In this document: in pieces, positions 21,270 through 31,749 of the stretch
How the letters are laid out: each line of letters starts with the position of its first letter
Position numbering within the stretch: position 1 is the stretch's first letter
Assembly: GCA_037127255.1 (NCBI GenBank)
Contig: JBANSL010000008.1
Span: 39,011,373-39,075,372 of the forward strand
Reading direction: 5' to 3'
DNA from: Persicaria tinctoria
Taxonomy: Eukaryota > Streptophyta > Magnoliopsida > Caryophyllales > Polygonaceae
Length of the DNA stretch: 64,000 nt
Translations under genes and position numbers: made by a program
Notes under the pieces: model-generated
Database searches by the model: none
Told to the model about the DNA's origin: nothing
Seen by the model: only the letters and a program-made list of their open reading frames with translations

Positions 21270-24200
21270 TTCTCCCCTTCTTGGAAAGGATTCGACCTCG
21301 AATCCATGTCTTCATTCTCATCTAGGTAGGGGGTGAGATCGGCGACATTGAATGTTGCACTAACTCCATAGTCACCCGGTAGGTCAATCTTGTAGGCATT
21401 ATCCCCGAATCTTTGCAATACCTTGAATGGACCATCTCCTCGAGTAGCGAGCTTAGACTTGCGCTTTTTTGGAAATCGCTCCTTTCGCAAATGCACCCAA
21501 ACTAGATCGCCGGGCTGGAAAATCATCTTGCGACGCCCCTTGTTGGCTCGTTTGGCATTCTCTTCGGCCTTTTGAATTAGCCGGACACGAGTACGCTCAT
21601 GAAGCTCCCGAATGAATTCCACCTGTTTTCCTGCATCAAAGTCTTCTTTCTCCCTCATGGGACATGGGGTAAGATCTAAAGGGGTTAGTGGGTTAGTACC
21701 ATAAACACACTCAAATGGTGTAAGCTTAGTTGATGAATGCACAGTCCGATTATAAGCAAACTCCACATGAGGCAAAGCATCCTCCCACAACCTCAAATTG
21801 TTCCTAATGATGGCCCTAAGGATGGTAGTAAGGGTCCTATTGGTTACCTCCGTTTGCCCATCGGTTTGTGGGTGACTAGAGGTGGAAAACAGCAACTTCG
21901 TCCCTATTTTACCCCAAAGAGTCCTCCAAAAGTGGCTAAGAAATTTTACATCCCGATCGCTCACTATAGTCTTAGGTACTCCATGAAGCCTAGCAATCTC
22001 TCTAAAGAAAAGGTTAGCTACGTTAGAGGCATCATCGGTCTTATGGCAAGCGATAAAGTGAGCCATCTTAGAGAAACGATCAACAACCACAAAGATCGAA
22101 TCCCTCCCCTTCTTAGTCCTAGGTAACCCAACAATAAAGTCCATGGATATGTCCTCCCAAGGGGCTGCAGGAATGGGTAATGGACAATACAAGCCGTGGG
22201 GTTGTAACCTAGACTTAGCCTTCAAACAATCAATACATCTCTTAACCAAATGTTCTACGTCTCGAAGCATGCGAGGCCAAAAGAAATGTGTGTGTAGCAT
22301 ATGATAGGTCTTATCCCTCCCAAAATGGCCCATCAATCCGCCTCTATGGGCTTCCTCAACCAACAAGAGCCTAAGTGAACAACGGGGAATGCAAACCTTA
22401 TCAATCTTGAATAGAAATCCATCAAACAAGTAGTACTTATCTACGGATCCTTTAGCCACACAATGATTGTAAATCTGTCCAAAATCAGGGTCATCTACAT
22501 AAAGCTCCTTAATATATGCAAAGCCTAAAATCCTTGAGTCTAATGTAGACAACAACATGTATCTCCTCGAAAGGGCATCTGCCACAACATTATCTTTTCC
22601 TTTCTTATACTTAATGACATAAGGGAATGTTTCTATAAACTCCATCCAACGACCATGCCTCCTATCCAACTTGTCTTGGCTCTTAAAATGCTTTAAGGAC
22701 TCATGATCAGTGTGCAAAATAAACTCCCTAGGCCAAAGATAATGTTGCCATGTCTTAAGAACTCTAAATAATGCATACAACTCTTTATCATAAGTAGAGT
22801 AATTAAGACAAGCTCCTTTCAATTTTTCTGAAAAATAGGCAATGGGCTTACCTTCTTGCATAAGAACTCCACCAATGCCTATGCCCGATGCATCACACTC
22901 CACTTCGAAGGGCCGGTTGAAATCCGGAAGTGCTAACACCGGGGCCTGCATAAGATGCTCCTTTAAGGCGTTGAACGCCTTCTCTTGGGCCTTTTCCCAA
23001 GTGAATGGGTGATGCTTCTTGGTGATCTCGGTTAGAGGGGCTGCAATGGTGCTGAAATCCCTCACGAACCGGCGATAGAAGCTAGCTAATCCAAGGAAGC
23101 TCCGAACATGGCCAATTGATGTAGGAGTAGGCCATTCTTGGATCGCTTTGATCTTGCTCTCATCCACCTTCAATCCATGTGAGCTGACCACAAAACCAAG
23201 AAAAGTAACACAATTAGTGCAAAGCTCACATTTCTCCAAATTAGCATAAAGGTGCTCAAGACGAAGAGTAGATAGCACTTCTCGTAAATGTAACTCATGC
23301 TCTTCTAGGGATCTACTATACACAAGTATATCATCAAAATAAACCACAACAAATTTCCCTATGAAATGCCTAAGAACATGATTCATAAGACGCATGAAAG
23401 TGCTAGGGGCGTTGGTAAGCCCAAAAGGCATAACCAACCACTCATAAAGACCAAACTTGGTTTTAAAGGCTGTTTTCCACTCATCCCCCTCCCTCATACG
23501 AATTTGATGGTATCCACTCTTAAGATCAATCTCAGAAAAGGTAGTGGCTCCATGTAACTCGTCTAACATGTCATCTAAGCGGGGTATTGGGTGGCGGTAC
23601 TTCACCGTGATGTTGTTGATGGCTCGACAATCCACACACATCCTCCACGAACCATCCTTCTTTGGCACTAGAAGTACGGGAACAGCACATGGGCTAAGGC
23701 TCTCCCTCACATAACCCTTATCCAACAACTCTCGCACTTGGGATTGGATCTCTTGGGTTTCCTTAGGGTTCATCCTATAGGCTGGGCGGTTAGGTAAGGT
23801 GGCTCCCGGAACAAGGTCTATTTGGTGCTCAATGCCTCTAATAGGTGGTAGACCGGCTGGAATCTCATTGGGAAACACATCCCTAGTAGCCTTAAGATCA
23901 TCACTCAACAAAGCAAGCTCCTTACATAACAACATAAGAGTGGTCTCGGGGTCAAGGAACTCCTTAAGGTCTTGCTTAGAGGCTAGAAGAACTCCCTTAT
24001 TCTCCCACACTCCCTTAGGTTGGCTCGGCTCACTAGACGATGATAGGTGTGGTGTGGTCTTGGGCTGCGGACACTCGGTTTCCTCCCGCCCTTTCTTCTC
24101 CCCCTTTCCCCGTTTCTTCTCATACTCGTCAGCAACTTGGGTTGGGGTCATGGGCTTGAGGACAACATTCTTCCCCTTAAACACAAAAGAATGACGATTA

Positions 24201-26032
24201 GTTAAACCATCATGAATGACCTTCCTATCATATTGCCATGGACGACCCAAAAGAATATGACAAGCTTGCATAGGCACTACATCACATAAAACACTATCCT
24301 CATAATGTCCTAGTGTTATGGCAACCTTAACTTGCTTGTTCACTTTCAATTCACCACAATCATTCATCCAATGTAATTTGTAGGGTCTAGGGTGACTTAA
24401 TGTTGGAAGTTGTAATTTTTGAACCATTTCAATGCTAGCAAGATTACAACAACTTCCTCCATCTATTATCATGTTGCACACCTTTTTCTTAACGAGACAA
24501 CGAGTATGGAATAAGTTTTCTCTTTGGTTATCATCACAAGAAGGCATAGCATGTAAAGCTCTCCTAACAATCAAAGATTCACCATGTTCAAACTCAATCC
24601 CATCATCATTATTATCATCACAAGCATGCAAATTCACATCATCATCACACACAACATTATCATCACAATCAGATTCAGATTCATATTGCCCTAAATGATT
24701 AATCATGAGAGTTTTCTTGTTAGGACAATCTTTCATCATATGACCCCTTCCTTGACACTTAAAGCACACAATATCTTTAGTTCTAGAAGAGGGGTTAGAG
24801 TTACTCCCTTGTGGGGCTGCAGAAACCCCATTAGATGGCCGAAATGATGATGAAGGTGCATTTGTAGGGTAGCCTTTGCGATGACCACCTTGCTCTCCTT
24901 GATGATTGAAGTTGGCTCCCTTTTCTTTTCCTTGCACCGCTTCCCTCCCATAGGGCTGGTATCCTCGGCTTTGAGTTGGTGCCTTCCATGAGGTAGTAGG
25001 GTAGCCATTCGAGGTCCTTCCCCCTTGATTCCTAGCTTTTCTTTCCACTTTGATTGCTAGGTGTAGCAAATCTGTCATGGACTCATAAGGATAGCAATCT
25101 ACTTCGTTAGCTAGGGAAGGGTTGAGAACTCTTAGGTACCTCACCGTTGTGGCTTCATCGTCCTCAACCACATTGGCTCTTACCATTGCCACTTGCATGG
25201 CATTGTATGTTTCCTCCGCACTCATGGAGCCTTGCCTCAAATTTTCCAACCTTTGTCTTAGCTCCCGGGTGTGGTGTTGAGGAATGAATCGAGACCTCAT
25301 CAAGGCCTTCATTTGGTCCCAAGTGACCACGGCTGGATCTAGAACTCGCCTCCTTTCTTTCACAAGAGTATCCCACCAAATTAGTGCATAACCGGTAAAT
25401 TCAAGGGCTGCGAGTTGTACCTTTTTCTCTTCTGGGAAATTATGGCAGCTCCAAATTTGCTCAATTTTTGTCTCCCAATCCAAATAAAGGTCGGCATCAC
25501 ACTTCCCTTCAAAAGCTGGAATTTGGACCTTTATTTTGCCTATTCCATCTTGCTCTTGTTCACGAGCTCTCCGTTGTTGGTATCCGGGGCCTCGGGGTGG
25601 TTCCCAATCCTCCTCTTGCTCTTCAAAGTAGCCATATTGCCTTCTTGGAGGCCTGCGATAATCATGTAAAGGAGGATCATTGTTAGGACCAAAACGTCTA
25701 CCTTCTCGTGGGGGAACCGGGCCTTGTTGAGGGTCAATTGGCGGGGTGGTGAAGGGTTGCTCCCGCTCTTGGTGGGGCTCGTTTGGCACATGTTGGGGTG
25801 GTGTACGAGTCTCCAAAGCCACCATTTGAGCCGTGAGTTGGCCAATGTTGTCCGCCATGGTTTTAAGCATGTTGAACAACTCCGGGGATATTGGCTCGGA
25901 CCCGCTTCCATTAGAATGGTCCGAAGGTGGAGGATCTGCGTTAGACATTCTCAAATACACTAACAAACTTGTTAGGTTAGTGAAAGCAAAAATCAGCCTC
26001 ACAAGTGTTTCACTCCTCTTCGAATGTTGCAA
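21041..26032 (-). CDS. gag-pol: CRM-like gag-pol polyprotein, intact open frame
   Basis: One uninterrupted frame of 1663 codons; the more likely start is the ATG at 25948 ([10 protein letters not shown]), giving 1635 residues. The order, numbered from 26032, is as follows. The gag domain ([26 protein letters not shown]) lies at about 160-350, and the CCHC knuckle [14 protein letters not shown] at about 421-435. The protease with [10 protein letters not shown] is near 520. The reverse transcriptase spans about 730-905 with YFDDILVYS at 896, and RNase H starts at VECDASGIG near 1042. The integrase has its HHCC zinc finger from about 1225 ([27 protein letters not shown]), then the core with D (MDFIVGLP), D (VSDRDVKF) and E ([10 protein letters not shown]). 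The GPFKV module is near 1531. A basic ITRSRAKK tail ends the protein. All key residues appear present, so the element may be autonomous. Confidence 0.93.
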   Translation of the reverse strand: MQHSKRSETLVRLIFAFTNLTSLLVYLRMSNADPPPSDHSNGSGSEPISPELFNMLKTMADNIGQLTAQMVALETRTPPQHVPNEPHQEREQPFTTPPIDPQQGPVPPREGRRFGPNNDPPLHDYRRPPRRQYGYFEEQEEDWEPPRGPGYQQRRAREQEQDGIGKIKVQIPAFEGKCDADLYLDWETKIEQIWSCHNFPEEKKVQLAALEFTGYALIWWDTLVKERRRVLDPAVVTWDQMKALMRSRFIPQHHTRELRQRLENLRQGSMSAEETYNAMQVAMVRANVVEDDEATTVRYLRVLNPSLANEVDCYPYESMTDLLHLAIKVERKARNQGGRTSNGYPTTSWKAPTQSRGYQPYGREAVQGKEKGANFNHQGEQGGHRKGYPTNAPSSSFRPSNGVSAAPQGSNSNPSSRTKDIVCFKCQGRGHMMKDCPNKKTLMINHLGQYESESDCDDNVVCDDDVNLHACDDNNDDGIEFEHGESLIVRRALHAMPSCDDNQRENLFHTRCLVKKKVCNMIIDGGSCCNLASIEMVQKLQLPTLSHPRPYKLHWMNDCGELKVNKQVKVAITLGHYEDSVLCDVVPMQACHILLGRPWQYDRKVIHDGLTNRHSFVFKGKNVVLKPMTPTQVADEYEKKRGKGEKKGREETECPQPKTTPHLSSSSEPSQPKGVWENKGVLLASKQDLKEFLDPETTLMLLCKELALLSDDLKATRDVFPNEIPAGLPPIRGIEHQIDLVPGATLPNRPAYRMNPKETQEIQSQVRELLDKGYVRESLSPCAVPVLLVPKKDGSWRMCVDCRAINNITVKYRHPIPRLDDMLDELHGATTFSEIDLKSGYHQIRMREGDEWKTAFKTKFGLYEWLVMPFGLTNAPSTFMRLMNHVLRHFIGKFVVVYFDDILVYSRSLEEHELHLREVLSTLRLEHLYANLEKCELCTNCVTFLGFVVSSHGLKVDESKIKAIQEWPTPTSIGHVRSFLGLASFYRRFVRDFSTIAAPLTEITKKHHPFTWEKAQEKAFNALKEHLMQAPVLALPDFNRPFEVECDASGIGIGGVLMQEGKPIAYFSEKLKGACLNYSTYDKELYALFRVLKTWQHYLWPREFILHTDHESLKHFKSQDKLDRRHGRWMEFIETFPYVIKYKKGKDNVVADALSRRYMLLSTLDSRILGFAYIKELYVDDPDFGQIYNHCVAKGSVDKYYLFDGFLFKIDKVCIPRCSLRLLLVEEAHRGGLMGHFGRDKTYHMLHTHFFWPRMLRDVEHLVKRCIDCLKAKSRLQPHGLYCPLPIPAAPWEDISMDFIVGLPRTKKGRDSIFVVVDRFSKMAHFIACHKTDDASNVANLFFREIARLHGVPKTIVSDRDVKFLSHFWRTLWGKIGTKLLFSTSSHPQTDGQTEVTNRTLTTILRAIIRNNLRLWEDALPHVEFAYNRTVHSSTKLTPFECVYGTNPLTPLDLTPCPMREKEDFDAGKQVEFIRELHERTRVRLIQKAEENAKRANKGRRKMIFQPGDLVWVHLRKERFPKKRKSKLATRGDGPFKVLQRFGDNAYKIDLPGDYGVSATFNVADLTPYLDENEDMDSRSNPFQEGENDGGPSQESPDAPHFGDGDGPITRSRAKKIRDELNAFIIHHMKLVLPKEPEDDIITLLETAPFSGSTKSDSATTHT
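21270..21282 (-). other. Polypurine tract of the CRM-like element
   Basis: The minus strand reads AAGAAGGGGAGAA immediately before the 3' LTR. The tract lies inside the gag-pol reading frame and codes for part of the FQEGEND segment. Confidence 0.85.
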
Positions 26033-27087
26033 CCTAGCTTCAAGTTTGCCTTGGTAGAGTCAATAATCAACCACAAGATTAGCAAACTTTAAAGAGCACA
26101 ACGACAAAAAGGGCTGATCTTTATATCAAACACGCAAATTCTAGGTGCGGCTAGAGACTTAATGAATTGAATTATGGCTAAACAAACACCCGAAACAATT
26201 ATGAACGATCGACACAATGAGCTTTTTTTTTTTTTTGACTAAGAATAAGTGTTTTACCAAGTTTTACAAGGTTCAACCCTTTATTTTATTCTCATGTATC
26301 AATATCGTGCAATGGCGCTCAAATATGCAAGGAGTGTGCAATTTAGGCTCAAAATCAGTAGGTAGTGGCTGCAAAGGGTTGATGCAATGTGTTCAATGAA
26401 TAAGTTTCCAACACAATGAGAAAGCTAACACAATGCAAACAAGGCTTGATTTCAACAAGTAAGCACAACAAGCCAAATAAGCTTTGCTTTGTTTTTCCAA
26501 GCAACACTAAGATGAAGTGCAAATGTTATGAATATCAACTAAAACACTTCAACACACATTCATAAGATGCATAAGATGTCACTCTTTTTCTTTTCTTTTT
26601 CCTTTTTTTTTTTCTTTTTTTTTTTCCAGAAAAACCGAATCTGATATTTTATTTTATTTTTAAATTTCGGTTTTAACACTTTCTCTCCACAAATATGAAA
26701 AGGTAACTAATAAAATCTGAAAAAGATAATCAAATGTCAATGCTTCTTGGAAAAGCACACAAGAGACAACTTTTTGGAGAAACAATAAAGTGGACAGCTT
26801 TATGGGGAACACAAGATCTGATTTTTTGTGGAAGTTCCAAGGACAAGCTTCTTGAGGAAGCACAAATGAACAGCTGGGGGCTGAGATGGGGGTTGTGGTG
26901 GTGCACCGGTGGGGCTGTGGTGGTGGTAGGGTGGCCGAAAATGAAAAATTGCATGCACAAGCGCCAATACCACAAAATCAACACAATAGAATAAGATCAA
27001 AACATTGAACAAGGAATTTCTTGTAAAACTTACCAAGAGAAAGTGATTCTTGGTTTGATCGTTCTTGTTTCAAACAACGCCAAGTGA
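26033..27087 (-). other. 5' leader of the CRM-like element
   Basis: This is the untranslated leader between PBS and gag. It contains T-rich runs on the + strand (26222-26237 and 26581-26627) and no open frame of note. A GGTGGTG-type block lies near 26880-26935. Nothing else is recognised. Confidence 0.6.
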
Positions 27088-27105
27088 ACCTATGCTCTGA
27101 TGCCA
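27088..27105 (-). other. Primer binding site, tRNA-iMet type (CRM-like element)
   Basis: On the minus strand the sequence next to the 5' LTR is TTGGCATCAGAGCATAGG. It matches the initiator tRNA-Met PBS (TGGTATCAGAGC) with one mismatch in the first twelve bases. Confidence 0.8.
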
Positions 27106-27108
27106 ATT

Positions 27109-27928
27109 TGATGCGGGGTTAGCCGCTGTTTTCCCGACCTTCTTGACGTTGTGGACTCAGACTCACAAGAACACAAAGAAATGGCACAAGTGAGACAAGA
27201 AACGCAGCAAGGCTGGATCAAGTCAAAGGAGAAAACAGAACAAAATAAAGGAAAATGAAAGAGAAAGATAGGAGGAATCAACCTTGATGAACAACAAGAA
27301 GACCCATTGGGACAATGCACCAAGAACTAACTTGAATGACACCAAAACCAACCCTATACAACCTTACACAACCATGGCTGGCCATGGAAGCACAAGGAGG
27401 AGGTCCGTGCTCATCTCGGAATCACCAATCTTCGGGAAATTGACAAAACCAAGAACAACCGAACTAGATGCAACACACATGCACACAAGGCATGAAGCTC
27501 TCACCTTTGGAGAGTGAAACAAACTAGGTTTTCATAAACAAGATTCAAAAGTGTCTTCAAATGAGAGTTTACAAGGCTTAAATAGGAGAGGAAATCAGCC
27601 CAAAAGCAAAGGCCCAAAAACACAAGATCTCAACAAGTCCAACTAAACCCAAACAAAGGCCCAAAACTCTAAGTCCAAAACAAGCAAGCAAATGAAAGGC
27701 TAAGTATGGGTGGTGGCTGAATCACTCTTAGTCGAACCCGAGAATGGTGCGGTTTCCAGCAATGTGATGATGTCATCCTCGGGCTCCTTTGGTAGCACCA
27801 ACTTCATATGGTGGATGATGAAAGCGTTAAGTTCATCTCTTATCTTTTTAGCTCGTGACCTAGTGATAGGTCCATCTCCATCTCCGAAATGAGGGGCATC
27901 GGGTGATTCTTGGGATGGTCCTCCATCA
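27109..27928 (-). repeat. 5' LTR of the CRM-like element (820 bp)
   Basis: It is identical in length to the 3' LTR and differs from it at about two bases. It carries a duplicate of the end of the gag-pol frame (27700-27928) that is noncoding in this position. Confidence 0.95.
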
Positions 27929-29546
27929 AATAGAAACAAAACAGCAAATGAAAACCAACAGAAAGTACTCGACCTCGACTCATCCTACTCGACGTCGACC
28001 AAGTCATACTCGACGTCGACCAAGCTTTGTAGATTTCGAGTGAAAACAGAAACGAAAACCAAAACTTTAAATTGCATAAAACTGAAAGTAAACACGAAAT
28101 TTGTAATAAAAAATCAATAAACTAAAGCACTTCCAAGATCAGGGTTTCAACATCAGAACGATAACCATACAAAGTAACACATAAAGGCATAAAAGATCAT
28201 GCTTTTCATCATATAACTTTCGTTATTAACAAATATGAATATAGAGGCTTTCGCATAAACCCTAATTGTTACTAACCCTTTTCGCATAATTAATCCAAGT
28301 TGCATTACGATCACTTTTGCTTCAATAACACAAACAAGGATCACCTTCAACTTTCGCAAAAGAATCATGCTCATAGGGATTGAAGACGAATTGCATCAAA
28401 AGGTTGTACCTTTACCGCATCACCTTACCTAGCCACCGTCGGGCTCACCCCGACCTTAGATGTTGGGTGACTACTCGCTCTTCATTATCAAGAAACTCAT
28501 CAAATCACAAAAGAAACTTAATTGCATTGAATTAAATAAAAGAAAGCTTACAACCGAACAAGCCAAATCCGCTCTCGCCTTTCCACCTTGCTCTCGCCAC
28601 AAGCTCTCTCTCTCCTACTTACTTGTTCTCTCTAGAATTGAATTGGAATAATATGCCTAATGCTCAGCCCCTAAGGCTTTATTTATAGGCTTCCAGTCCT
28701 TGCTAATCAAGGTAAGAAACTATATCTATATCTAAACTTTCTATCTAATAAGATAAAGATAAAACATTATAATAAAGGAAATAATATCTAAAAGGAAATA
28801 AAGCTAATCTGGATAAATCTCTTCCATCTTGATATATCTTCTCTTGATTAGATAAAATATCTTGTTCCTTAAGTAATGTATCTTCTCCATACTCCACTCG
28901 ATCTCGGACTCGGATTCGGCCACTGGATCGTACTCGACTACGACTAGAGTTAGTCGACGTCGATTGGAACTTTTCCTCCTGGGTTGCACTCGAGCTCGGA
29001 CACCTTCTGGACTCGACATGTGTACTCGACTTCGAGTAGGTGTACTCGACGTCGAGTAGCTCTGGGCTCTCGAGTGGCTCTGTTCGACTCCGGGTGAACT
29101 TCTGGCTTCTGGTGTACTCGACTTCGACTAGACTAGGTCGACGTCGAGTAGAGCTGTCAGCTTTCAACATTCTGCTCTGTTCTTGAAACGCACTTTCCCG
29201 AGTCCTCGTTCGTCGGATTGACGCATATGACCACGCGTAGGAAAGCTCTTTTCGAGTGCTACAACTCTCATGAAGACATCAAAGCTTGATTCAGAATGAT
29301 GGATGGTGAAAAATGACGTTTTCCTCCGGCTGTACCATTCTTAGCTTCTTCATGACTTTCCTTGAAGCTCCAAAGTGCGTCCCATTTCTGCGAAATATAA
29401 TAAAAACTTGTGTAGACCTCCATATATTGCAAATAAATGTAAACTACACAGATTCTGTATTATTCTAACCCAAATGTATGAAATGCATGCAGAAATCGAT
29501 ATAAAAATAACTGTAAAACATGGCAATTTAGGCTCACATCAGATGC

Positions 29547-30447
29547 AGAGTCATCCAAGGTGTTGTTGTCGGGCTGCTTCCCGTCAGTGCCCCGATTACC
29601 CGAAGAACGGAGACCCGGCTTTTTGAATTTCCGAATCTGAGAGCTCGAAGGGCTGGGGTTCTGAATACCTTAGGACTGATCAGAGGAAATTACCGGGTGA
29701 AAACCTGGAGGCACCGAAGGAACAACAGGCGCATCCACCTCCATTGCTAGGTTCACAATGTCCTGGGGAGTTGCAACAGCCGGGGAAGCAGACAGAGCAC
29801 CAGCCACCTGGCCTCCTTGCACCATCCAAGGTTTTCGTCATCAGAAGCGGGGAGCCCTTCGTCAGCCCCGATCGGCGTCGCCTTAACCAGAGAAGAAACG
29901 GCACAAAGTTAACATAAACCGTCTTCATACCCGACATATAGGGCTTATGGCTGGTCTTGGCATTGGAGGTCTCAGCTTTCTTGGACACTTTAGTCCACCC
30001 AACCTCCTCAAGATCAACCCGAGGAAGAGGGGAGTCCCAAATGACAACCGCGTTAAAAGGCTTGGCAGGGACGATACGATCCGGACAATCGTCATAGAGA
30101 TGATCAACATCTCCACAGAAACCACACCCGACCGGGAAATCCTCGTAGTACATACGAAGAGCAAGAGGTTTCCCATCCTCACCGAGGACAGAGACACACC
30201 CACAAAGCTTATTAAACTTAACATTGGCGCATAACCTAGTGTAATCAAGCCTCACCTGCTGATGAGAGAGCTTATCGAGGCGAATGAGAGAGCCACCATT
30301 GAATTCCTTAAGAAGCTCACACAAACCTTCGGTACACATGTTTCTGCCTTTCCAGGTGGTGTTTCCACTAATTTTATTCTTCCCTCCTCTCATCCCTTCG
30401 GACAACCCTCTCTTTACTCTGTGTGCTCTCTCTTGGTGAACTCGCAC
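29547..30447 (-). pseudogene. LINE ORF1-like zinc-knuckle (DUF4283/zf-CCHC_4) protein remnant
   Basis: The minus strand encodes LIRLDKLSHQQVRLDYTRLC, then MYYEDFPVGCGFCGDVDH followed by LYDDCP. This is the DUF4283-associated CCHC-type knuckle found in ORF1-like proteins of plant L1 LINEs and in related domesticated-looking genes. The frame shifts near 29800, where a second frame carries VNLAMEVDAPVVPSVPPGF and then continues, after one stop near 29670, through a Ser/Lys-rich tail to the GATGC target site and into 13424-13390. Homology is clear only from about 30320 down; the N-terminal codons may be something else. There is no neighbouring ORF2. The Athila-like element inserted into its C-terminal codons. 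Confidence 0.6.
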
Positions 30448-31460
30448 TTGCTCAGTGCTCTCTCCCTCTCAAATCTCACTATGTCATCTTCAAATGCGAG
30501 TAACGGCCCTAGAGGAAGTCATAATGTTGAACAAAGCCACCAAACCGACTTTGTAGTGGATGGAGTCAAAGAGGAGTAAGGACATTTAAAATGTTTGACA
30601 TGTATGTATTGATTTTTGTTAAGGAGTAAGAACGCTGTTTATCACGGTATTGAACATTTTCATTTGTAGCCCAATGTTGCATGCTATGTGTATGTCTTAT
30701 TGATATGTTTATTGCTCTTATTTAGACCTTTAAATGAACATATAATTCGTGTTGTCGTTTCCTCGACGTTTCCGTTTCCTACAAAATTGGGATTGTCGTT
30801 TCCCCGTTTCCCTTCCGGTTTTCGTTTCTGTTTTCGTGTAACATAGTGTAAAATTCCCTTTTAGAACACAATGTAATACCCTTCAACCTTAACTAAATTA
30901 CAAAACATACCCTTTTCGCCTTCCCCTCTAATCGAACCCTAATCTTCACTGTTATTCTACACAGAGAGGCGAGGAGCCAACTGCTCATGTTCATAGTCAG
31001 AGGGATTGGAGGAGGCATGCGACTCCGGCGACGGGGAGTCACCGACAGCCCCCGAGCAACAACCACTTCTTCCTCTTCGCTCTCCTTCTCCTCTCCTTTT
31101 CTCTCCTCCTGATATCCGCCGTGTCCCGCCCCTTCATCTCATCGGAGAGCCCAAGACGATCTTCGCGCGCGAGTCCGCCACACCTCCCGCCGGCGATTCC
31201 GCCACTCCTTCGATTGGGCCGAGTTTGGCAGTGTCGACTTTCTATTGGAGACAATTTGAAATTTGGAGATAATTTGAAATTCAATTTGAAATTTGGAGAC
31301 AATTTGAAAGTTAAAATCCTCAAATATAAGTTTTAAGAAGGCTTTCGTGAGATGAGGTCTTGCCCCAGAACTCGAACGCTCCGATTGAAGCACACCGGAG
31401 AAGAAGATGGGGCGAAGGCGGAGGAGATGGTGCGCAGACATGCTCATTGTCTTTTTTTAC
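30448..31460. other. Unassigned region with GC-rich exon-like block and short tandem repeat
   Basis: A short + strand frame at 30481-30579 (MSSSNASNGPRGSHNVEQSH...) looks like the first exon of a protein but has no partner exon that I can find. Words related to CGTTTCCGTTTCC recur at 30757-30835, as in subterminal parts of some hAT elements. The block 31006-31235 is GC-rich and open in more than one + frame, one of which looks like a hydrophobic signal sequence (31079-31130). At 31250-31312 there are three to four degenerate copies of a TTTGAAATTTGGAGACAA unit. I cannot name a gene. Confidence 0.35.
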
Positions 31461-31469
31461 AAAATATAA

Positions 31470-31550
31470 AAGCCACCTTTTAGCTCGGTTCTAAGAAGAA
31501 CCGATGTAAAAAGGGTGATGTTTTAGTACGGTTGCTTTAGAACCGAGCTA
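31470..31550. repeat. Inverted repeat with AGCTCGGTTCTA arms
   Basis: TTTTAGCTCGGTTCTAAGAA on the left is answered by TTTAGAACCGAGCTAAAAG on the right, separated by about 45 bp that contain another ACCGATGTAAAA word. The words resemble CACTA subterminal repeats, but I could not find CACTA termini near by. Confidence 0.5.
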
Positions 31551-31581
31551 AAAGAATAGTTTTTCTTAAAAATTTAAAACT

Positions 31582-31712
31582 GGTCGTTGCGACCAATTCC
31601 TGGTTTGGTCGGTGCGACCAGGTCCGGAACAAACCTACATATGCTGGTCGTTGTGACCAAATACTACATGGTCGTTGCGACCAATTAATTGTTTTATGGT
31701 CGATGCGACCAC
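31582..31712. repeat. Five spaced palindromes of the GGTCGNTGCGACC type
   Basis: Near-identical short inverted repeats occur at about 31583, 31607, 31642, 31669 and 31698: GGTCGTTGCGACC, GGTCGGTGCGACC, GGTCGTTGTGACC, GGTCGTTGCGACC and GGTCGATGCGACC. They are spaced about 24-35 bp centre to centre in otherwise AT-rich DNA. The array could be transposon subterminal repeats or clustered binding sites. Confidence 0.75.
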
Positions 31713-31749
31713 CTATGCGGTAAACGGAAAAGATGGTTGTGCACATTTA

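Larger units (their letters stand above)
20450..27928 (-). mobile_element. Complete CRM-like Ty3/gypsy retrotransposon, apparently young and intact
   Basis: The 7479-bp element is flanked by the 5-bp duplication AATAG (20445-20449 and 27929-27933). It has two 820-bp LTRs with TGATG...CATCA ends in element orientation, a tRNA-iMet-type PBS, a purine tract and a single long gag-pol frame. The LTRs differ at about two positions by eye (20602/27261 and 20669/27328), which suggests recent insertion. The pol motifs and the overlap of the coding frame with the 3' LTR match the CRM clade of chromoviruses, which includes centromere-targeted elements; the clade call is from motif recognition, not a tree. 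It sits inside the 5' LTR of the Athila-like element, so it is younger than that element. Confidence 0.93.
13425..29541 (-). mobile_element. Athila-like LTR retrotransposon lacking RT (gag-PR, TR-GAG type), with nested insertions
   Basis: The element is bounded by GATGC direct repeats (13420-13424 and 29542-29546). Its LTRs are 13425-15274 and 20202-29541, the latter split by a CRM element. Removing the insert gives two LTRs of about 1.85 kb. The PBS next to the 5' LTR is the tRNA-Asp type usual for Athila/Tat elements. The ~4.9 kb interior (15275-20201) encodes an Athila-type gag, a zinc knuckle, an aspartic protease and a GPF-type integrase tail, but no reverse transcriptase, RNase H or integrase core. 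It therefore could move only with help from another element. Gag has a frameshift and several stops. TCGA palindromes are dense in the LTRs and interior. Confidence 0.85.
20202..29541 (-). repeat. 5' LTR of the Athila-like element, split by the CRM element
   Basis: The LTR is in two parts, 20202-20449 and 27934-29541, separated by the CRM insertion and its TSD. Together they give about 1856 bp and align with the 3' LTR at 13425-15274. TCGA boxes lie at 20375-20435, 27960-28035 and 28895-29155. The TATA-like segment is at 28677-28688. The LTR ends CACATCA at 29541, followed by GATGC. Confidence 0.88.

Noticed and set aside
27284..27517. 77-residue frame present twice (also at 20625-20858) as a possible gene
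   Set aside because: Both copies lie in the two LTRs of one CRM element, antisense to its transcription; duplication is due to the LTR structure.
31006..31272. 88-residue + frame MEEACDSGDGESPTAPEQQP as a host gene
   Set aside because: Several frames of this GC-rich block are open, it ends in a short tandem repeat, and I recognise no family; left as unassigned.
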